DNA from: Gammaproteobacteria bacterium
GTDB taxonomy: Bacteria > Pseudomonadota > Gammaproteobacteria > SZUA-229
Direction: 5' to 3'
Length of the DNA: 58,283 nt
NCBI GenBank assembly: GCA_015488885.1
Contig: WFMW01000069.1
Location: forward strand, 1-58,283
Part shown: one piece after another, positions 54,173 through 58,283 of the stretch
Layout: every line of letters starts with the position of its first letter
Numbering within the stretch: the stretch's first letter is position 1
Position numbers and translations under genes: made by a program
The notes under the pieces: generated by a model
What the model saw: the letters and a program-made list of their open reading frames with translations, nothing else
The model's database searches: none
What the model was told of the DNA's origin: nothing

Positions 54173-55561
54173 ATGCTACTTCATCAACGTCGTATATCTC
54201 TATTGCTGACTGGTGCATTAGGCATATTAAGCGGCTGCGCTACCTATCAGCCACAACCCTTAGTGGATCAATCACCGCTGGCAACCAGCCTTAAAATACT
54301 GCAACTTAAGGCATCAGCGCTGCATAATCCACACACTGTGCATGAAATTAATCCGGCTGACGGCTTCGACCTGACCGAAGTGGCAACATTAGCGGTACTC
54401 GGTAACCCGAAGTTACGCGCTCAGCGGGCAAAACTGGGCGTAGCCAGCGCTCAGGCCTTTGCCGCCGGTTTACTGCCCGACCCGCAACTGTCCGCCAGTT
54501 TGGATAAACCCATGGGCGACACCACCGGACTGGTTAATGCATGGGGTGCCGGGATGGCATTTGATATCGTACCGCTGATTACCCGTCAGGCGCGAATTGA
54601 TGCCAAACAGAATGCAAAAACCCAAATAAGACTGGGGCTATTGTGGCAGGAATGGCAGGTGATACAGCAGGCGCAGACACTGGCGGTGCGTTACCGGCTT
54701 GAACAGCAACGGCTGGCATTATTAAACCACATGCGCAGTCTCTATAAAAAACGTTTTCAGCATTCATTGCAGGGTCTGAAGCAGGGCAATATTACACTGG
54801 ATGTTAATGGCACCGACCTGACTGCTCTACTGGGAACATTCAGCCAGATTAATCAGCTTGAACAAACCCATAATCAGACCAGGCACGACCTCAGCCTGCT
54901 GCTGGGACTGCAGGCAGATGTCTCTTTCTCCATCAGCCCTTTACCTGCTGACAATACGTTAACTTCTTCACAGATAAAAAAACGACTGCAGCAGATTACC
55001 AATGTACGCCCGGATTTACTGGCCTTAAAAGCCGGTTACCGGGCGCAGGAGAATCGAGTCAGAGCCGCTATTCTGGCGCAGTTTCCCTCGTTCACTCTGG
55101 GCATCAGTCGCGCCCGTGATACCGGCAGTGTGAATACCAGCGGTTTAACCATTGGCCTGACCATACCGGTGTTTAGTGGCAACCGTGGCGCCATTGCCAT
55201 TGAAAGAGCTACCCGGAGTCTGCTGCAAAGCGAATACCAATCACGACTGGCGCAGGCCGATAACGATGTAAATCGTTTGCTGGATCAGCAGGCTATCATC
55301 ACAGAGCAGCAGGTTAATCTGACCACATATTTACCACGATTACAGGCTATCGTCAGCCGTTCCCGTAGCGCCTATAAACGTGGTGATATTGATGCACTGA
55401 CTTTTCTCAATCTGGAAACCACACTGCTCAACAAACAACTGGAAGTCATCAACTTACAACAAACCCGGTGGCAAATTTATATCGCCCTGAAAACCCTGCT
55501 GGCGCTACCGGAAAATGAAGACCACTCATTAACCGGTAACCAGCTGTTAAAAAATAAGTAA
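54173..55561 (+). CDS. TolC-family outer-membrane efflux lipoprotein
   Basis: 462 aa. Lipobox LSGC (Cys about 22: LGILSGCATYQPQPLVDQSP). TolC/OEP repeats: LTEVATLAVLGNPKLRAQRA, GVASAQAFAAGLLPDPQLSA, LVNAWGAGMAFDIVPL, and in the second half KAGYRAQENRVRAAILAQFP, SFTLGISRARDTGS, ... LNLETTLLNKQLEVINLQQT. Forms the trimeric outer-membrane exit duct. Its stop codon (55559-55561) lies inside a short dispersed-repeat fragment. Confidence 0.92.
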   Translation: MLLHQRRISLLLTGALGILSGCATYQPQPLVDQSPLATSLKILQLKASALHNPHTVHEINPADGFDLTEVATLAVLGNPKLRAQRAKLGVASAQAFAAGLLPDPQLSASLDKPMGDTTGLVNAWGAGMAFDIVPLITRQARIDAKQNAKTQIRLGLLWQEWQVIQQAQTLAVRYRLEQQRLALLNHMRSLYKKRFQHSLQGLKQGNITLDVNGTDLTALLGTFSQINQLEQTHNQTRHDLSLLLGLQADVSFSISPLPADNTLTSSQIKKRLQQITNVRPDLLALKAGYRAQENRVRAAILAQFPSFTLGISRARDTGSVNTSGLTIGLTIPVFSGNRGAIAIERATRSLLQSEYQSRLAQADNDVNRLLDQQAIITEQQVNLTTYLPRLQAIVSRSRSAYKRGDIDALTFLNLETTLLNKQLEVINLQQTRWQIYIALKTLLALPENEDHSLTGNQLLKNK

Positions 55562-55594
55562 CTATTCAGCAAGTAGTCAAATGTAACAGTAACT
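55558..55594. repeat. Fragment of the GTAACTACTCAG element
   Basis: These 37 bp match 19915-19951, the left end of the MITE-like element, at 32 of 37 positions. No inverted partner is present nearby. It includes the stop codon of the TolC-like gene. Confidence 0.8.
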
Positions 55595-55636
55595 GCTGCG
55601 CCATTCACTATTACATCGAAAACATCTGTCAATATC

Positions 55637-56683
55637 ATGAATATAAAACCATTCTTTAACTATCTGATTATTTTTAGTGGTAGCCTGTTGTGCTTAATCA
55701 GCAGTTCGGCTGAAGCCGACAAAGCACCTGCTGTAATGATAGAAACAGCCCCTGTCATTCGCACCCAACTTGGTGATACGCTCGTCAGTTATGGTGTTCT
55801 GGAGCCGGACCCGGATCAGGTTATCAGCCTGTCCCTGCCGCACGCCGGCTTGATTAATCGTGTCTGGGTAAGGCTGGGGCAGCGGGTTAAAATCGGCGAT
55901 AAACTTCTGGAAGTAATTACTGCGCCAGATGAGAGAATGCAATTTCTACAGGCAAAAAGTGCGGTTGATTTTGCAAAACGCGAGCTCGCACGTAAACAGC
56001 AGTTACTGGCCGAGCAACTGACAACAAAAATACAATTTGATGCTGCCCGCAAGAAGTTAAAGGACGCCTTGTCAACCCTTGATGCTTTACACAAACGCGG
56101 ACTGAATAAAGCAGAAAAAATCTTATACGCACCGACTGATGGCATTATTACTCAGCTTAATGTTTCTCAGGGACAGCGTGTACCGACAAATACCACGGCA
56201 GCACTGATTGCCACGCAGGAGCGATTAATTGCACGAATGGGTATTGAACCCGAAGATCTGAGTGAAGTACGCGCTGGAATTCCAGTGACGATTATGTCGG
56301 TATTCATTGCCGATATCAGGGTAAACAGCCGAATCCGTGAAATCCATGCCATGATCGACCCGCACACTCATCTGGTTGAGGTACTGGCGCCGATACCCGG
56401 TGCTCAGGCGAAAAAGCTGGTTCTGGGTAGTCGCATTATTGGTTATATTCATTTACCTGAGCATACAGCGCTGGTGGTGCCGCGCAGTGCTGTCCTTGGT
56501 GCAAAACACCATAAATATCTGTACAAAGTAAAAAATGGCAGAGCAGTACGAGTCGCCGTAAAAACCGGCATCCAGACAGAAAAATCAACCGAAGTCAGTG
56601 GCAATATTCAGGCCGGTGACGTGGTTGTCACTTCCGGTAATTATGAGCTGAGTGATGGTATGACAGTGAGAACAACACCATGA
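55637..56683 (+). CDS. RND periplasmic adaptor (HlyD/MFP family)
   Basis: 348 aa. Signal peptide LIIFSGSLLCLISSSAEA. MFP motifs: LPHAGLINRVWVRLGQRVKI (lipoyl half), a short coiled hairpin about 95-150 (AKSAVDFAKRELARKQQLLA), ILYAPTDGIITQLNVSQGQR (second half), then beta-barrel VRAGIPVTIMSV and C-terminal VSGNIQAGDVVVTSGNYELS. Connects the TolC-like duct and the RND permease. Overlaps the permease start by 4 nt (ATGA). Confidence 0.92.
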   Translation: MNIKPFFNYLIIFSGSLLCLISSSAEADKAPAVMIETAPVIRTQLGDTLVSYGVLEPDPDQVISLSLPHAGLINRVWVRLGQRVKIGDKLLEVITAPDERMQFLQAKSAVDFAKRELARKQQLLAEQLTTKIQFDAARKKLKDALSTLDALHKRGLNKAEKILYAPTDGIITQLNVSQGQRVPTNTTAALIATQERLIARMGIEPEDLSEVRAGIPVTIMSVFIADIRVNSRIREIHAMIDPHTHLVEVLAPIPGAQAKKLVLGSRIIGYIHLPEHTALVVPRSAVLGAKHHKYLYKVKNGRAVRVAVKTGIQTEKSTEVSGNIQAGDVVVTSGNYELSDGMTVRTTP

Positions 56684-58283
56684 AACTTTCACACTGGGCA
56701 GCCGGTCATCGTCGCTCCATCCTGTTCCTGGTACTTATTATGGCGATTGGTGGCGTGGTTGCCGCCCTGAAACTTCCGGTTGCACTGTTTCCACATGTTG
56801 ATTTTCCGCGCGTCGTGGTATCACTGGAGGCTGGAGACAGACCAGCCAGTCAGATGGTTATTGCACTTACCCGCCCCGTCGAACAGGCGGTGCGTTCAGT
56901 GCCTGGTGTAAGCTCAGTGCGCTCGAAAACCAGTCGTGGCAGTGCAGAACTCTCCATTAATTTCGGCTGGGGTGATAACATGATCGCCGCAATGCTGCAG
57001 GTGGAATCCGCCATCAACCAGATCCTGCCGGCATTACCCGCCGGCACCCGCTTCAGTGTGCGGCGTATGGATCCCACTGTTTTTCCGGTTGCCGCCTACA
57101 GCTTAACCTCAAACACTCAGTCACTGGTACAACTGCGTGACTTCGCCAAATATCAGCTGGTCCCCCTGCTGTCGGCCATTAACGGCGTGGCAAAAGTAAG
57201 GGTAATGGGCGGCAAGCAGGCTGAATACCGGGTTGAAATCAACCCGGATAAACTGGCCGCTTACGAACTAACATTCAGCGATGTCGTCAAAGCAGTATCC
57301 GCCAGTAATGTTTTGCAGGCAGTCGGTCGGCTTGAAGACCATTACAAATTATATCTGCTGTTATCCGACACCCGCATCCGTTCATTGCATACACTGGAAG
57401 AAACGATATTACGCAGTGGCGCAGACGGACTGGTGCGGCTGGATGATATTGCCACTGTTTATGCCAGCACCACACCACAGTGGTTACGCGTTACTGCCGA
57501 TGGTCACGATGCTGCGCTGGTGCAGGTTTATCAGCAACCGGGTGGAAATACCGTACAGATTGTTGCCGACATTCAACAACAGTTGAAAGACTATGCAAGC
57601 AAAATACCTGCCGGCGTAAAGATTGCCAACTGGTATGACCAGAGCCAGCTGATTACTGAATCAGCCAAAAGTGTGCGTGATGCAATTGCTATCGGGGTCG
57701 CACTGGCGGCAATTGTCCTGCTGGTTTTTTTACGTAGCCTGAAGATTACGCTGGTAGCGATGCTGATAGTGCCAGCTGTACTGGCAACGACCATTTTATT
57801 GCTGAACATTTTACACATGAGTTTTAATATTATGACACTGGGCGGTATGGCCGCTGCTGTCGGCCTGATTGTCGATGATGCCATTGTCATGATCGAACAT
57901 ATCATCCGTCGCCTGCGCCAGCACAGTAATAATGTCGCGCTGACTATTCGTGATGCAGCGATAGAGTTTACCTCCCCACTAACCGGCTCTTCTGCTGCAA
58001 CCATTATTATTTTTGTACCGCTGGCGTTTCTTGGTGGTGTTACGGGCGCTTTTTTTAAAGCCCTGTCACTGACCATGGCCAGCAGTCTGTTCATTTCCTA
58101 TCTGCTCGCCCTGCTGGCCGTACCATTACTCGCTGAACATCTACTCACGAAAAAAGATGCGGAAAAAGAAGATGCAGGACCAGTATTCACAAAAATACAA
58201 CAGGCTTACTCTCGACTCATGCAACGCCTGATAAAAACGCCATTGTTAGTATTGGTTGGTATTATTCCTTTACTGGGCGTCGG
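56680..58283 (+). CDS. RND-family efflux permease, partial (3' end outside window)
   Basis: First 534 codons of an expected 1000 or so. Starts MKLSHWAAGHRRSILFLVLI, then LPVALFPHVDFPRVVVSLEA, porter region (VRVMGGKQAEYRVEINPDKL), and TM2-TM6, with the acidic motif GMAAAVGLIVDDAIVMIEHI in TM4. Truncation is due to the window edge, not a mutation. It forms a complete tripartite set with the preceding adaptor and TolC-like genes. The paralogous permease at 49267-52293 is only distantly similar, so this is not a recent duplication. Confidence 0.93.
   Translation, partial: MKLSHWAAGHRRSILFLVLIMAIGGVVAALKLPVALFPHVDFPRVVVSLEAGDRPASQMVIALTRPVEQAVRSVPGVSSVRSKTSRGSAELSINFGWGDNMIAAMLQVESAINQILPALPAGTRFSVRRMDPTVFPVAAYSLTSNTQSLVQLRDFAKYQLVPLLSAINGVAKVRVMGGKQAEYRVEINPDKLAAYELTFSDVVKAVSASNVLQAVGRLEDHYKLYLLLSDTRIRSLHTLEETILRSGADGLVRLDDIATVYASTTPQWLRVTADGHDAALVQVYQQPGGNTVQIVADIQQQLKDYASKIPAGVKIANWYDQSQLITESAKSVRDAIAIGVALAAIVLLVFLRSLKITLVAMLIVPAVLATTILLLNILHMSFNIMTLGGMAAAVGLIVDDAIVMIEHIIRRLRQHSNNVALTIRDAAIEFTSPLTGSSAATIIIFVPLAFLGGVTGAFFKALSLTMASSLFISYLLALLAVPLLAEHLLTKKDAEKEDAGPVFTKIQQAYSRLMQRLIKTPLLVLVGIIPLLGV

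Overview
The window looks like chromosome of a moderately AT-rich gammaproteobacterium. Evidence is the classic linkage rpoE-rseA-rseB-rseC, glutaredoxin-lepA-lepB-DUF4845-rnc-era-recO, plus rlmM, mltF, orn, rsgA, rsmJ, ibaG and tadA, all of gammaproteobacterial type. I cannot name the genus. No rRNA, tRNA, CRISPR array, intact transposase or prophage gene was seen.

Layout. (1) 1-11450, minus strand: a nine-gene, tightly packed cluster encoding a TolQ/ExbB-like protein, two ExbD-like proteins, a TonB/AgmX-like linker protein, three TPR proteins (two of them lipoproteins) and two small secreted proteins. It has the composition of the Myxococcus Agl-Glt (gliding) / Nfs (spore coat) trans-envelope machines. 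A secreted DUF11-type repeat protein, cut by the window edge, follows on the same strand. (2) 11866-29826: housekeeping genes in short units (HxlR regulator, dgkA, yceI, thioredoxin, folD, rsmJ, yajQ, trmJ, suhB, ibaG, rlmM, mltF, cheR), then the recO/era/rnc/lepB/lepA block. (3) 30318-33222: the envelope-stress sigma factor RpoE with its RseA/B/C regulators, then on the plus strand nadB and a sulfurtransferase, then orn, an M48 protease, a mono-heme cytochrome, rsgA, and a divergent EEP-nuclease / phospholipase-D pair, and tadA. (4) 42375-49160: a translationally coupled, visibly GC-richer four-gene operon: glucose 1-dehydrogenase, glycogen-debranching-type glucosidase, MGH1/GH63-like glucosidase and a gluconokinase-gluconolactonase fusion. 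Together these could turn alpha-glucans into free glucose, gluconolactone, gluconate and 6-phosphogluconate. (5) 49267-58283: two divergently oriented RND efflux systems around a DUF2231 membrane protein; the second permease is cut by the window edge.

Between genes there is a family of small non-coding elements. One is a 271-bp element with 25-bp terminal inverted repeats. One is a 193-bp MITE-like element with 12-bp inverted repeats and an 8-bp target duplication. There are also solo ends of the same sequences, some of which supply stop codons. In addition, 13-22 bp tandem or near-tandem duplications occur repeatedly just outside or across gene ends.

The best candidates for something undescribed are the Agl/Glt-like machine, with its unusual pair of ExbD proteins (one lacking the proton-carrying Asp), and the glucan-to-6-phosphogluconate operon with its kinase-lactonase fusion.
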